Assembly: GCA_002491065.1 (NCBI GenBank)
Contig: DKVF01000081.1
Span: forward strand, 16,137-47,545
Direction: 5' to 3'
DNA: 31,409 bases
Source of the DNA: Peptococcaceae bacterium UBA7185
GTDB lineage: Bacteria > Bacillota > Peptococcia > Peptococcales > Peptococcaceae
Part shown: piece after piece, positions 16,304-23,753 of the stretch
How the letters are laid out: every line of letters starts with the position of its first letter
Position numbering within the stretch: the stretch's first letter is position 1
Position numbers and translations under genes: made by a program
Notes under the pieces: model-generated
The model's database searches: none
What the model saw: only the letters and a program-made list of their open reading frames with translations
What the model was told of the DNA's origin: nothing

Positions 16304-16591
16304 ATGAGCATCTTGAATACAAATGATACAATAATAGCCGAAGAACTTCGGAAGCTATTGCCTGAAATACTGATAGAATATCTCTGGAATTTAGCTGAAC
16401 AAGAAACAAAGGATGTAGATGGCGCTCTGGTCGAATGCAGTCTAACAGCCATCGAGCAAGACGGAAAAATGGTACAGCAAATTGATTTTTTTAATCGGCA
16501 GCATATTTTAACTGGGTTCTTACCGGTTTGCAGTAATCTCTATATCATTATCTACCCCGATGGAAATCGCGAAATGATTTCGGCGGCTTGA
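16304..16591 (+). CDS. Unknown small acidic protein, first gene of the regulator operon
   Basis: 95 aa from ATG 16304 (99 aa from an in-frame TTG at 16292 that lies inside the operator). AAGGGAG at 16295-16301 is close to 16304, so translation may be weak or may use TTG 16313. It has no signal peptide, membrane segment or cysteine cluster. The sequence has an N-terminal helix (EELRKLLPEILIEYLWNLAE) and then a probable beta-rich part (VECSLTAIEQDGKMVQQIDF). The general layout faintly resembles DUF960-like small proteins, but I do not claim this. Its stop overlaps the leader of the MarR gene, so the genes are co-transcribed. Function unknown. Confidence 0.6.
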   Translation: MSILNTNDTIIAEELRKLLPEILIEYLWNLAEQETKDVDGALVECSLTAIEQDGKMVQQIDFFNRQHILTGFLPVCSNLYIIIYPDGNREMISAA

Positions 16592-16605
16592 AAGGAGTTT
16601 GTAGA

Positions 16606-17370
16606 ATGAGTGAAAAAGAATTGGTTTTAGTTGAACAGTTTATGCGGCTGCATTGGTTGATTCCAAGATACGTGCATCAATACCATAAAACAAGTGATCC
16701 CTTTGCCAACTCTTACAGTGGTCAGGGACGCGTTCTAAGGCTGATGCAGCGTAAGCAGAAGGCAACACAAAAAGAATTGGCAGAAATTTTAGGTATGCGC
16801 TCCCAATCGCTAGGTGAGTTGTTAGGAAAATTAGAAAAAAAAGGATATATTCTTCGGAGCCAGTCCAAGACAGACAAGCGGGTGGTAGAGATAACGCTGA
16901 CTGAATTAGGAAAAACAGCCAGACCGGAAGTAAATAATGGGGAGTTTAATTATGAGATTTTCAGTTGCTTTTCTGATGAAGAACAGGAGCAACTATATGA
17001 CTATTTTAGCCGCATGATTGCACATTTAGAGCAACTCTGTGCTGCGGGACAGGTCGATAACAACAGGCAACTCAGAGCGCGGAGGGCAGATCGCCGTGCA
17101 GAGTGGGGAGAGCATATACATGGTCATATGCATGAGCATATGCATGACATGCTCCATACCTTTAACACGGATGAACTGAGTAGGAAGTATCAAGCTTCAT
17201 CGGAAATAACCAATGGGACACAATATTTTTCGGATATGGAATCAGAAGTATCTAGTGAGGAACAGACGTTGGAAAATGAATATTGTAGCGGCTGCGGCAA
17301 TCATTGCCCGTTAAGTCAACCCCGCTGCAAGCGAGGTGTTATGATGCAGCAAAAATTCTTAAGAAAGTGA
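16606..17370 (+). CDS. MarR-family regulator with His/Met-rich and Cys-rich C-terminal tail
   Basis: Winged-helix DNA-binding repressor, 254 aa; ordinary MarR proteins are about 140-160 aa. The MarR domain spans about residues 10-145, with recognition region ATQKELAEILGMRSQSLGEL (53-72) and a wing at SQSKTDKRVVEI (85-96). The extra tail has HIHGHMHEHMHDM (170-182), a likely soft-metal ligand cluster, a flexible acidic linker, and C-S-G-C (227-230) with C234 and C241 in the context CPLSQPRCKRG, which could hold a metal or Fe-S centre. AAAGGAG 8 nt upstream supports ATG 16606; the frame is open to TTG 16588, overlapping the previous stop. It is followed by a DtxR-type gene under the same palindrome-covered promoter, suggesting metal- or redox-responsive autorepression (inference). 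Confidence 0.82.
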   Translation: MSEKELVLVEQFMRLHWLIPRYVHQYHKTSDPFANSYSGQGRVLRLMQRKQKATQKELAEILGMRSQSLGELLGKLEKKGYILRSQSKTDKRVVEITLTELGKTARPEVNNGEFNYEIFSCFSDEEQEQLYDYFSRMIAHLEQLCAAGQVDNNRQLRARRADRRAEWGEHIHGHMHEHMHDMLHTFNTDELSRKYQASSEITNGTQYFSDMESEVSSEEQTLENEYCSGCGNHCPLSQPRCKRGVMMQQKFLRK

Positions 17371-17407
17371 TACGTCCTGTAAATCATAGGGCGAAGGAAT
17401 AGATTTT

Positions 17408-17777
17408 ATGAAATTACGAGAATCAGCAGAAAATTATTTGGAAACCATTTTGCTGCTGCAGCGCAAACAGGGCTATGCGGGCTACTGATATTGCGGAAAG
17501 TCTGCAGTATACCAAAGCGAGCATCAGCAGAGCGGTTAAACTGCTCAAAGAAAAAGGCTACCTCTATCAGGATGCGCATAAGATGATTTTCCTTACCCCA
17601 AAGGGGGAAGAAAAAGCTGTACAGATTTACGAGCGGCATCAGTTTTTTGTAGTTTTCTTAACGGAAGTTTTGCAACTTGATCCACAAATTGCAGAACAGG
17701 ACGCCTGCCGTATGGAACATGTAGTCAGTGACAGCACTTTTCGAGGTTTTCAACAGTTGTATGAAAAAATGAAATAG
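17408..17777 (+). pseudogene. DtxR/MntR-type metal-dependent regulator, frameshifted
   Basis: The N-terminal segment (17408-17488) reads MKLRESAENYLETILLLQRK and stops early at TGA after GYAGY. The next frame from about 17475 continues with RATDIAESLQYTKASISRAV, KEKGYLYQD and the metal-ligand region ERHQFF and QDACRMEHVVSD. Joined, they give the roughly 122-aa short DtxR form (winged helix plus metal-binding dimerisation domain, no SH3 domain) found in Clostridia. One missing base near 17476-17478 explains the break. It may be a real mutation, a sequencing error or, less likely, recoding. A weak GAAGGAA lies upstream of 17408. It is last in the MarR operon. If functional it would bind Mn2+ or Fe2+ and repress metal uptake. 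Confidence 0.8.
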
Positions 17778-17818
17778 TGGTTTAAAAAGTACGTCATTCG
17801 ATTGATGTGTTAGGGCGC

Positions 17819-17862
17819 AAAAAGGCCCCATTTGCTTATAATATCAGCAAATGGGGCTTTAA
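17819..17862 (-). terminator. Bidirectional terminator between convergent operons
   Basis: A perfect 12-bp stem GCCCCATTTGCT/AGCAAATGGGGC (17825-17836 with 17846-17857). On the reverse strand it is followed by five T (17823-17819), ending the flavoprotein operon. On the forward strand it is followed by TTT and then a later T run, so it may also end the regulator operon. Confidence 0.85.
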
Positions 17863-17869
17863 AGATTTT

Positions 17870-19549
17870 TTATTTCACTTTATTGCGCCATTCCAGTATT
17901 ACTTCTCCGTCAGGAGTTTTGCGGATCGTTTGGAACTTATTATTTAACAATGGATTGGTGAAAGTGTAGTCAATCCGTTTGTGCATGCCGCGACTTTCTT
18001 TACGATTGCGGGAAGTGATGGCGACAGCTTCGGCCAAATCAATCAGATCAAATAATTCCATAGTGCGCATGAGTTGATGGGCGTCTTCACAGCCAATTTC
18101 TTTTTTTGCATAGGATTTTAAATCAGCTAGATATTTGATTCCAGCCCGCATCATATCTTCAGAGCGTACTTTCAAGCCAATATAATCATTCATGATAACC
18201 TGAAGAGATGAGTTAGCCTCCAACCACTGTGCACCGTTTTGACGATTCATCAATTCATTGTAAAAATCAGCTCTTTGCTGAATCAGTGGATGCTTGCTTA
18301 CATCATATTCTGGTATTGTTTTTACATATTCGGCTACAGATTCGGCTGCGATATCACCCCAAACAGAAGCGCTGGTGATATTGCCGCGCACGTTGCCGCA
18401 GCAGATGCCTGCTGCATAAATTCCCGGTACATTGGTGCCGGCATTTAAGTCGATATCAATGCCCCGTTGGGCTAAAGAGTAATCGTAAGTACCAAATTCA
18501 ATCATACTTTTGTGTAAGTCGATACCTCTTTGGTCTAAATAATCGGTGATAGAGTCAATGCCTTCACATTGGAACTGCTGATGCTGATAAGCATGATCCT
18601 CTTCGGTATAGCTGGTGCAATTCATATAAGTAGGACCCTGGGCGCTTTCCAGGCGGTCACCGAAAATTCCGGGATAAATATCCATCATGGCATCGCCCCG
18701 TTTGCGATCCGGTTTGTCAGTGAAAGGACTGATGGAATCCCCGTTGATATCGGACAGTACGCCGAACCAGGTAGCTTTTCCAGAACGTGCAAAGCCTTTC
18801 ACCCCAGCATGACGGTAAGGAACATCAATATTGACCAGCTTGGCACCTGCCCGGTATGCAATGGCGGCGCCACCGGCAGCAGCCGGACAGCTGTGGGTGT
18901 TAAAAATGAAAGCAGGGTTTACGTTGGGATACATGCGCATGGCCTGGGCTGTAGCTACCAGCACTGCTTTGGCCTGGAATACGATAATTTCCGGTTCATC
19001 CTCGGCCAGACTAAAACCAATTGCGCCTACAGCGCGGCCTTCATCGTTGGTCAAAATATCATTGATAAATACTTTATTCATAATTTTCGCGCCGTTTTTG
19101 CGAGCTTCCTTAGTCAGACACATTTTTTGATTGTGACCGTCATATTTTAAATGATAGCATTGCCGATCCGGCATGGTGTGTCCTTCAAACCGGTATTCGC
19201 CCGTTGGCTTCATATTGATACCGTAGGATTCCCAACGTTCTACGATGCTTTTTGTGCGCAGCATCATTTTTTTTAGCATGGCCGGATCCTGCCATGGACC
19301 GCCTTCCATACCTTCCCCGATTTCACTGAGAACTTTTTGAAAATCGTCGCCGTGGCATTCGGGGATATAGCACATATAATGGTCATTGCCGCCGCAGCCG
19401 GAGCCGGAACGCCGTGTATCTGCCTTTTCTGCTATCAGGACATCAACGCCCAGGGCTGCTGCTGTGATGGCTGACTGCAAACCGGCTACGCCGCCGCCGA
19501 TAATTAAATAATCTGTTTTTACAATATCTTTACGAATTTTGATTTCCAT
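17870..19549 (-). CDS. FAD-dependent oxidoreductase, SdhA/FrdA/AprA superfamily (flavoprotein 1)
   Basis: Cytoplasmic flavoprotein of 559 aa. The FAD dinucleotide motif YLIIGGGVAGLQSA is at residues 14-27. The N-terminal region has an unusual GSGCGGNDHYMCY stretch. The second FAD segment is GTNVPGIYAAGICCGNVRGN. The C-terminal helical domain has ESRGMHKRIDYTFTNPLLNN, as in AprA- and SdhA-like proteins. No Tat signal, no covalent-FMN domain and no cytochrome partner are seen, so it differs from the exported fumarate-reductase-like enzymes. It is preceded by a dicluster ferredoxin (18-nt gap) and a DASS transporter, an AprBA-like two-subunit layout. It is expected to reduce or oxidise an anionic substrate, perhaps an unsaturated or hydroxylated carboxylate. 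APS reductase itself is unlikely, as no sulfate-activation genes are nearby. Substrate unknown. Confidence 0.85.
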   Translation of the reverse strand: MEIKIRKDIVKTDYLIIGGGVAGLQSAITAAALGVDVLIAEKADTRRSGSGCGGNDHYMCYIPECHGDDFQKVLSEIGEGMEGGPWQDPAMLKKMMLRTKSIVERWESYGINMKPTGEYRFEGHTMPDRQCYHLKYDGHNQKMCLTKEARKNGAKIMNKVFINDILTNDEGRAVGAIGFSLAEDEPEIIVFQAKAVLVATAQAMRMYPNVNPAFIFNTHSCPAAAGGAAIAYRAGAKLVNIDVPYRHAGVKGFARSGKATWFGVLSDINGDSISPFTDKPDRKRGDAMMDIYPGIFGDRLESAQGPTYMNCTSYTEEDHAYQHQQFQCEGIDSITDYLDQRGIDLHKSMIEFGTYDYSLAQRGIDIDLNAGTNVPGIYAAGICCGNVRGNITSASVWGDIAAESVAEYVKTIPEYDVSKHPLIQQRADFYNELMNRQNGAQWLEANSSLQVIMNDYIGLKVRSEDMMRAGIKYLADLKSYAKKEIGCEDAHQLMRTMELFDLIDLAEAVAITSRNRKESRGMHKRIDYTFTNPLLNNKFQTIRKTPDGEVILEWRNKVK

Positions 19550-19567
19550 GATTCTACACCTCTCTCA

Positions 19568-19813
19568 TTAATTCTTTTTTTCTTCCGGAATTTCCATCGC
19601 GAACATCATATGAGACAATGGATAACGCATGGTAATGGCATCTTTTGGACAATCCTTCACACAAGCCCGGCAGTGCCAGCACTCATAAGGATATTTTACA
19701 ACGACATGTTTTTTACCGTTCTCATCTTTTGCATAGCGGATTACATCTAATGGACAAATTTGTGCGCAGGTTCCGCAGTCCACACATTTTTCTTTATCAA
19801 TTACTGGTGGCAT
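19568..19813 (-). CDS. 2[4Fe-4S] ferredoxin-like subunit (AprB-like) of flavoprotein 1
   Basis: 81-aa iron-sulfur protein with two complete motifs, CVDCGTCAQICP (residues 10-21) and CWHCRACVKDCP (about 45-56), followed by the C-terminal segment MRYPLSHMMFAMEIPEE, which may contact the flavoprotein. It resembles the iron-sulfur half of AprB-type subunits and should shuttle electrons between the FAD subunit and a donor. AGAGGTG 9 nt upstream supports the ATG. It is the middle gene of transporter-ferredoxin-flavoprotein. Confidence 0.88.
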   Translation of the reverse strand: MPPVIDKEKCVDCGTCAQICPLDVIRYAKDENGKKHVVVKYPYECWHCRACVKDCPKDAITMRYPLSHMMFAMEIPEEKKN

Positions 19814-19874
19814 AAGCCAACACCTCTTTCTTTTATATTTTGTAGTGTTTAAATTTTCTGTATTTTTTCAGGTT

Positions 19875-21335
19875 TTAAAACAAGAAGCTTCCCAATGCGA
19901 CTGTAACAAGTGTAATTGCCAGCCAGGATACTAGAATGATTACTGGCGCTGTTTTCCAGATTGCAGCTGTATCACACCATTCGTTGCCGTGTAAGAGCGC
20001 TGCGCTGGAACTGGCGGCCGGTGTTAAGAAAGCAAGATGAACACCCATAACGACCATAATGACCGACAACTGGGGATCAACCCCTGCACCTGTGCAATAG
20101 CTGTATACCACTGGCATCAGGGCAACTCCAATGGCGCCGTTGTTCATAAAGTTGGTTACGACAGTGGCAATCAGTCCGATTACAATCATGAAAAAGATTG
20201 GAGAACGACCGCCGAAGATTGGATCTAACACTGCCATTAACATGGCGGTGATGCCGCTTTCCTCTGCACTCATTGCAGCGGATAGAGGCTGCACCAGTGC
20301 AAGCAGTAGGATGATGCCCCATGTGACACCGGAGTCAACCATCTTTTTGAATGGCAGGAGCGGTTTACCGTCCACTTTGATACAACACATAACTGTAACT
20401 AAGAAAATACAAATCCCTGTGTTGCCGATGGCTGATAAAAATTTGGTCAGGAAGAAAGATTTTGGCAAGAAGCTGGGAATCAACAGCATGATCACCAACG
20501 CAAAAAGGAAGCATAATACGATTTTCTGTATTTTATTCAAAACCAAGGTACCATCCTGATCCAGTTTGCTGGTATCTAGCGTCATCAGCTTACTCATATC
20601 CGGCTTAAATACATATTTGCCGATGAAGATAAACAATAATGAGCAAACGATGCAGCAAATGATGGAAATTAACATATATTTTCCGTATTCAATATTGATG
20701 CCCGACATGGTTTCAAAAGCTCCCATAACAGTCAGCGGCACCTGTTTGAACGGAATCATGGACATTCCCACTTGAGCGGCAAATACAATGCCGAATACCA
20801 TCATGGTTGGATAACCATCGCCCTTTTTGTAACCGCACAAATCGCAGATTCCATATAGAATGCTCCAGCCGATAATAGCTGCAGGTGAAGCGCTAGTTAA
20901 ACCGCCCAACACAAAAATGGAAGCTAAAAATACAAAGGTGAAAACCCACGGCTTTCCGTTCACAAACTTACGGGTGATAAACCAGAGTGAAATAAATTTT
21001 GATAGTCCATAATAATTAATGGTAGCACAGAAGACGAAGATAAAGAACATCATCACAACGATAGGATCCCCAAAGCTGCCGTTCAGCAGTGCTTTAGGCT
21101 TCATGCCGCCAATCAGCATTAATGCCAGAAGGCCAGCCATACTGGGCCATACGATATCAATAAATACCCATCCATATAAAACGCCTAAGAAAATACCGAT
21201 TAAATTCATACCCAGTGGTGTAAGAGGTTCTACTGCGGGCAGTTGACCGAACCCAAACATAATAATCAATGAAATGATAGAATGTACATAATACATTGTA
21301 TTTTTTTGTTTTTTTGCCTGTGCGTTGGCAGTCAT
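19875..21335 (-). CDS. DASS/SLC13-family anion transporter
   Basis: Polytopic inner-membrane transporter, 486 aa, with about 11-12 helices in two repeats, in the divalent-anion:Na+ symporter family (dicarboxylates, tricarboxylates or sulfate). The hairpin-tip motifs appear as LTSASPAAIIG and VTNFMNNGAIGVALMP, matching the S/T-N-T positions of the family imperfectly. The final part has FLTPAASSSAALLHG. AGGAGG (21349-21344) is 8 nt from the ATG at 21335; a GTG at 21338 is one codon earlier and less well spaced. First gene of the unit with the ferredoxin and flavoprotein 1. A cre-like site lies just upstream of the ribosome-binding site. By context it probably imports the substrate of one or both flavoproteins; the anion is not identifiable. 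Confidence 0.85.
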   Translation of the reverse strand: MTANAQAKKQKNTMYYVHSIISLIIMFGFGQLPAVEPLTPLGMNLIGIFLGVLYGWVFIDIVWPSMAGLLALMLIGGMKPKALLNGSFGDPIVVMMFFIFVFCATINYYGLSKFISLWFITRKFVNGKPWVFTFVFLASIFVLGGLTSASPAAIIGWSILYGICDLCGYKKGDGYPTMMVFGIVFAAQVGMSMIPFKQVPLTVMGAFETMSGINIEYGKYMLISIICCIVCSLLFIFIGKYVFKPDMSKLMTLDTSKLDQDGTLVLNKIQKIVLCFLFALVIMLLIPSFLPKSFFLTKFLSAIGNTGICIFLVTVMCCIKVDGKPLLPFKKMVDSGVTWGIILLLALVQPLSAAMSAEESGITAMLMAVLDPIFGGRSPIFFMIVIGLIATVVTNFMNNGAIGVALMPVVYSYCTGAGVDPQLSVIMVVMGVHLAFLTPAASSSAALLHGNEWCDTAAIWKTAPVIILVSWLAITLVTVALGSFLF

Positions 21336-21355
21336 CACAATCTCCTCCTCTTCAT

Positions 21356-21369
21356 AGAAAACGCTTTCA
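21356..21369 (-). promoter_or_regulatory. cre-like catabolite-response element (CcpA box)
   Basis: The reverse strand reads TGAAAGCGTTTTCT, matching every position of the relaxed cre consensus TGWAARCGYTWNCW. It lies about 20 bp upstream of the transporter start, next to the Shine-Dalgarno, where CcpA binding would act as a roadblock. The assignment assumes the host has CcpA. Confidence 0.55.
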
Positions 21370-21617
21370 ATTTAACGTTTGCCATGATAACTTTTTGTTT
21401 CATATAATTTGATTTCGTTTTTTCACATAGTATTTGCGGTCCCGTATATTGGAAACGTGCAAATTATTGAAAAAGTCTGCAAAATATTTAACTGTTTTAT
21501 AAATCCATTTTCTTTTTTCAGAATTGCAGTGTACTGTTTGCAAGACTTTTTCTGTTTTTCTGACAGATTTCACTGGCCAATGTTCTGTTCCTTTTGATAG
21601 CTTTATCATACTGTAAG

Positions 21618-21662
21618 CTTATAGAAATGAAAAGAATACGTTATCAATGTTTATTATTGATA
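21618..21662 (-). promoter_or_regulatory. Candidate promoter with overlapping TATCAAT-N7-ATTGATA operator
   Basis: On the reverse strand, TTGATA (21647-21642), an 18-bp spacer and TATAAG (21623-21618) form a reasonable promoter. The -35 is one end of a perfect 7-7-7 inverted repeat, TATCAAT/ATTGATA (21642-21648 with 21656-21662). If used, the transporter transcript would carry a leader of about 275 nt. Confidence 0.4.
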
Positions 21663-21711
21663 TTTTAAATACAAAATAAGTAGCATAATGAATCTTGTGA
21701 ATAATTGCATT

Positions 21712-21763
21712 AATAAAACGCATCTCTTACAAGCCTGATCTGCCAGGCTTGCAGGGGATGCGT
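21712..21763 (-). terminator. Terminator of flavoprotein 2 unit
   Basis: A long hairpin: outer stem ACGCATC/GATGCGT (21718-21724 with 21757-21763) and inner stem AAGCCTG/CAGGCTT (21731-21737 with 21744-21750). On the reverse strand it is followed by TTTTATTA. Confidence 0.75.
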
Positions 21764-21795
21764 TGCAGAGTTTTTGTCAAGTATCAAAGAAACGA

Positions 21796-23508
21796 TTAAT
21801 CTTTTTTTATAAACGTAAAGTTATCCGAATAGTATCGGGTAATGGGATATTTATATTGTGCTGTCGGGACTGGTTCCCAGGCAAATTGCATCTGCTGTGC
21901 GGCATCCTGCTCGATGGTCAGCCAGCCCAAATAGGCATCGTCGCGCTGCGGATAATCCTCCCGATAATGACCGGCGCGGGATTCTTTGCGTTCTAGGGAG
22001 GCACGCAGATATAATTCGCTGACAAAAGCAACAGCGCGTACTTCCCGCAGTTTCAGCAGATAATGGGCATCTTTGGCGGCCATTTGCGGAATTTTGGTCA
22101 ACTGTAATGTTTTCAGACGGTGCAGCGCATCCTGCAGAGCTGTCTCTGTTTTTATGATAGATACATTATAGGGGAACATAATTTGCTGAATTTCTGTCAG
22201 CACGGCTTTTGGTGATAAGCCATCCTTGCCCAACGGTGCATAAATTTCTTTCTGCAGGGAAGAAATTTCATCTTCATCCAATGTAATTTCCACCTGAGGC
22301 TGTTCCTCGAGAAAACGGGCAACCCCTTCACCAGCTAAATAGCCTGTTACGGAAGTGGTCATCAGTGCAAAACCTCCTGCATATACCCCTGGCTCTGTAC
22401 TTCTGGCCGTACCTGCGGCAAATAGGCCAGGTACATTGGTTTCGCCATGAATACCGGCGTCCATTCCACCATAGGAAATAGTCATTTGCGGTACCCATTG
22501 GGTATTGTCCCGGAATAAATCCATACCCAGATCCCGCAGCTTTTCATAGTTCATCAGCTGCCAGCCATTCTGCGGTTTTAACAGTACCAGATCATCAGGA
22601 TTAATCTGACTGATATCAAAATAAATAGGTCCCCGTCCTGCACGAATTTCCATAGCCATGGCAATGGTGGTAAAATGGGGGTCGGTATTTGCTTTCAATA
22701 TTGGTGAGTATTTTTCCATAAAAGGCTCGCCCAGAGCATTGACAAAACGGCCGCCCAGCGGCATTAGAGTGGTTTGTCCTTCCCAACCAAAATATTTGGG
22801 CATGTTCCAAACTCTGCTGAATTCAAAATCTTTCAGGCGTGCTCCCGCTTTATATACCAGTTCGACGCCTTCACCGGTAGGCGTATTTTTTCCATAAGAT
22901 GTTTTCCAGCCGCCCACACCGGTTGCTGCGACGACAGCTTGGGCTTTTATGACATAGAAATCACCGTTTAAGGTATCGAAGCCTACAGCGCCAACTACAC
23001 GTTCTTTTTGCTTGAGCAAATCTGTGATTAAGATGCGGCCCAGACGTTTTACATTTTTTTGCTGCAGCTGTTCCACCAGTGCGCGCACCATCATTTCGCC
23101 GCCCCGGCCTTTTAACTGTGCAGGATACAATTTCACATGGGGTAATCCTCGCTGAGGTACGCTCTTTAAGGAGCCGTCGTCTTTCTTAAAGAATGTGCAG
23201 CCATTGCGCTGATAATCCTGCATACGGTCAAAAGAACATTTCAAAATTTCTTCCATCAAGGGTTGGTCGCATAGACCGTCAAAATAATAAACAAAATCTT
23301 CCATCCAGTCGGCAATGTTCTCGTCAGGCATCACTGCGTCAAAATCACCGCCAGCCATGGTCATCAGACCGCCCCAATCTTTAGGTCCTTTATCGACAAT
23401 TACAACCTCTTTGTCTGGCTGTAAATCCTTAAAACGGTTGGCTGCCCACATACCGGCAGAACCGCCGCCGATAATTAATACATCGGTTTCTAATAGTTTT
23501 TTTTCCAT
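21796..23508 (-). CDS. FAD-dependent oxidoreductase, SdhA/FrdA/AprA superfamily (flavoprotein 2)
   Basis: Cytoplasmic flavoprotein of 570 aa, only distantly similar to flavoprotein 1. The FAD motif VLIIGGGSAGMWAA is near residues 10-23. A long capping domain includes VNALGEPFMEKYSP and RAGRGPIYFDISQI. SYGGMDAGIHGETNVPGLFA, AGTARS and YAGGFALMTTSVTGYLAGEG follow, recalling the AprA cofactor loop. The C-terminal domain has ESRAGHYREDYPQRDD, the typical SdhA/NadB/AprA motif. The start is ATG 23508, with AGAGG 8 nt upstream; a GTG at 23517 overlaps that site. It is paired with an upstream dicluster ferredoxin (23532-23753) and ends at its own terminator, so it is a separate unit from the transporter operon. 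Substrate unknown; a second reductase acting in the same pathway as flavoprotein 1 is the main hypothesis. Confidence 0.85.
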   Translation of the reverse strand: MEKKLLETDVLIIGGGSAGMWAANRFKDLQPDKEVVIVDKGPKDWGGLMTMAGGDFDAVMPDENIADWMEDFVYYFDGLCDQPLMEEILKCSFDRMQDYQRNGCTFFKKDDGSLKSVPQRGLPHVKLYPAQLKGRGGEMMVRALVEQLQQKNVKRLGRILITDLLKQKERVVGAVGFDTLNGDFYVIKAQAVVAATGVGGWKTSYGKNTPTGEGVELVYKAGARLKDFEFSRVWNMPKYFGWEGQTTLMPLGGRFVNALGEPFMEKYSPILKANTDPHFTTIAMAMEIRAGRGPIYFDISQINPDDLVLLKPQNGWQLMNYEKLRDLGMDLFRDNTQWVPQMTISYGGMDAGIHGETNVPGLFAAGTARSTEPGVYAGGFALMTTSVTGYLAGEGVARFLEEQPQVEITLDEDEISSLQKEIYAPLGKDGLSPKAVLTEIQQIMFPYNVSIIKTETALQDALHRLKTLQLTKIPQMAAKDAHYLLKLREVRAVAFVSELYLRASLERKESRAGHYREDYPQRDDAYLGWLTIEQDAAQQMQFAWEPVPTAQYKYPITRYYSDNFTFIKKD

Positions 23509-23531
23509 TGTTGTCACCTCTCATTGTTCTC

Positions 23532-23753
23532 TTAATATTCCTGTGTAAAAATTTTTGGCAGTGCTTCCCGGAAAGGATGCACATAAATAGCACCTGCCGG
23601 ACAGTACCGCTCACAGATATAACAGGTCATACAATCCTCCGGATAAGCTATATAAGCCTTTTTCTGTTCATTCAAGCGAATGACATCCAGCGGACAGCGA
23701 TTCACACAGTTGCCGCAGCCCACACATTTTTTCACATCGATGCTAGCGATCAT
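23532..23753 (-). CDS. 2[4Fe-4S] ferredoxin-like subunit of flavoprotein 2
   Basis: 73-aa iron-sulfur protein with motifs CVGCGNCVNRCPLDVI (residues 10-25) and CMTCYICERYCPAGAI (about 41-56). Length and layout match the ferredoxin paired with flavoprotein 1, but the sequence is divergent, so this looks like an old duplication or a common module rather than a recent copy. GGAGGAG about 6 nt upstream supports the ATG. The flavoprotein gene starts 23 nt downstream; both are expected to form a soluble heterodimer. Confidence 0.88.
   Translation of the reverse strand: MIASIDVKKCVGCGNCVNRCPLDVIRLNEQKKAYIAYPEDCMTCYICERYCPAGAIYVHPFREALPKIFTQEY

Larger units (their letters stand above)
21339..21795 (-). 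other. Intergenic leader of the transporter unit
   Basis: 457 bp without a convincing gene. It contains the terminator of the upstream flavoprotein unit (21712-21763), a candidate promoter and inverted repeat (21618-21662) and a cre-like box (21356-21369). A Lys-rich 69-codon frame on the reverse strand (21609-21400) starts right after the candidate promoter but has no ribosome-binding site and no recognisable features, so it is not called. Confidence 0.6.

Noticed and set aside
18569..19150. 193-codon forward open frame opposite flavoprotein 1
   Set aside because: It is fully antisense to a well-supported flavoprotein gene and reflects its codon usage; there is no ribosome-binding site or promoter.
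17870..19813. Calling the first flavoprotein/ferredoxin pair a true APS reductase (aprBA)
   Set aside because: Similarity is at superfamily level only, and no sat, qmo or dsr genes are in the window.
21400..21609. Lys-rich 69-codon reverse frame in the transporter leader
   Set aside because: It starts just after a candidate promoter, but no Shine-Dalgarno precedes it and the composition looks like AT-rich chance coding.
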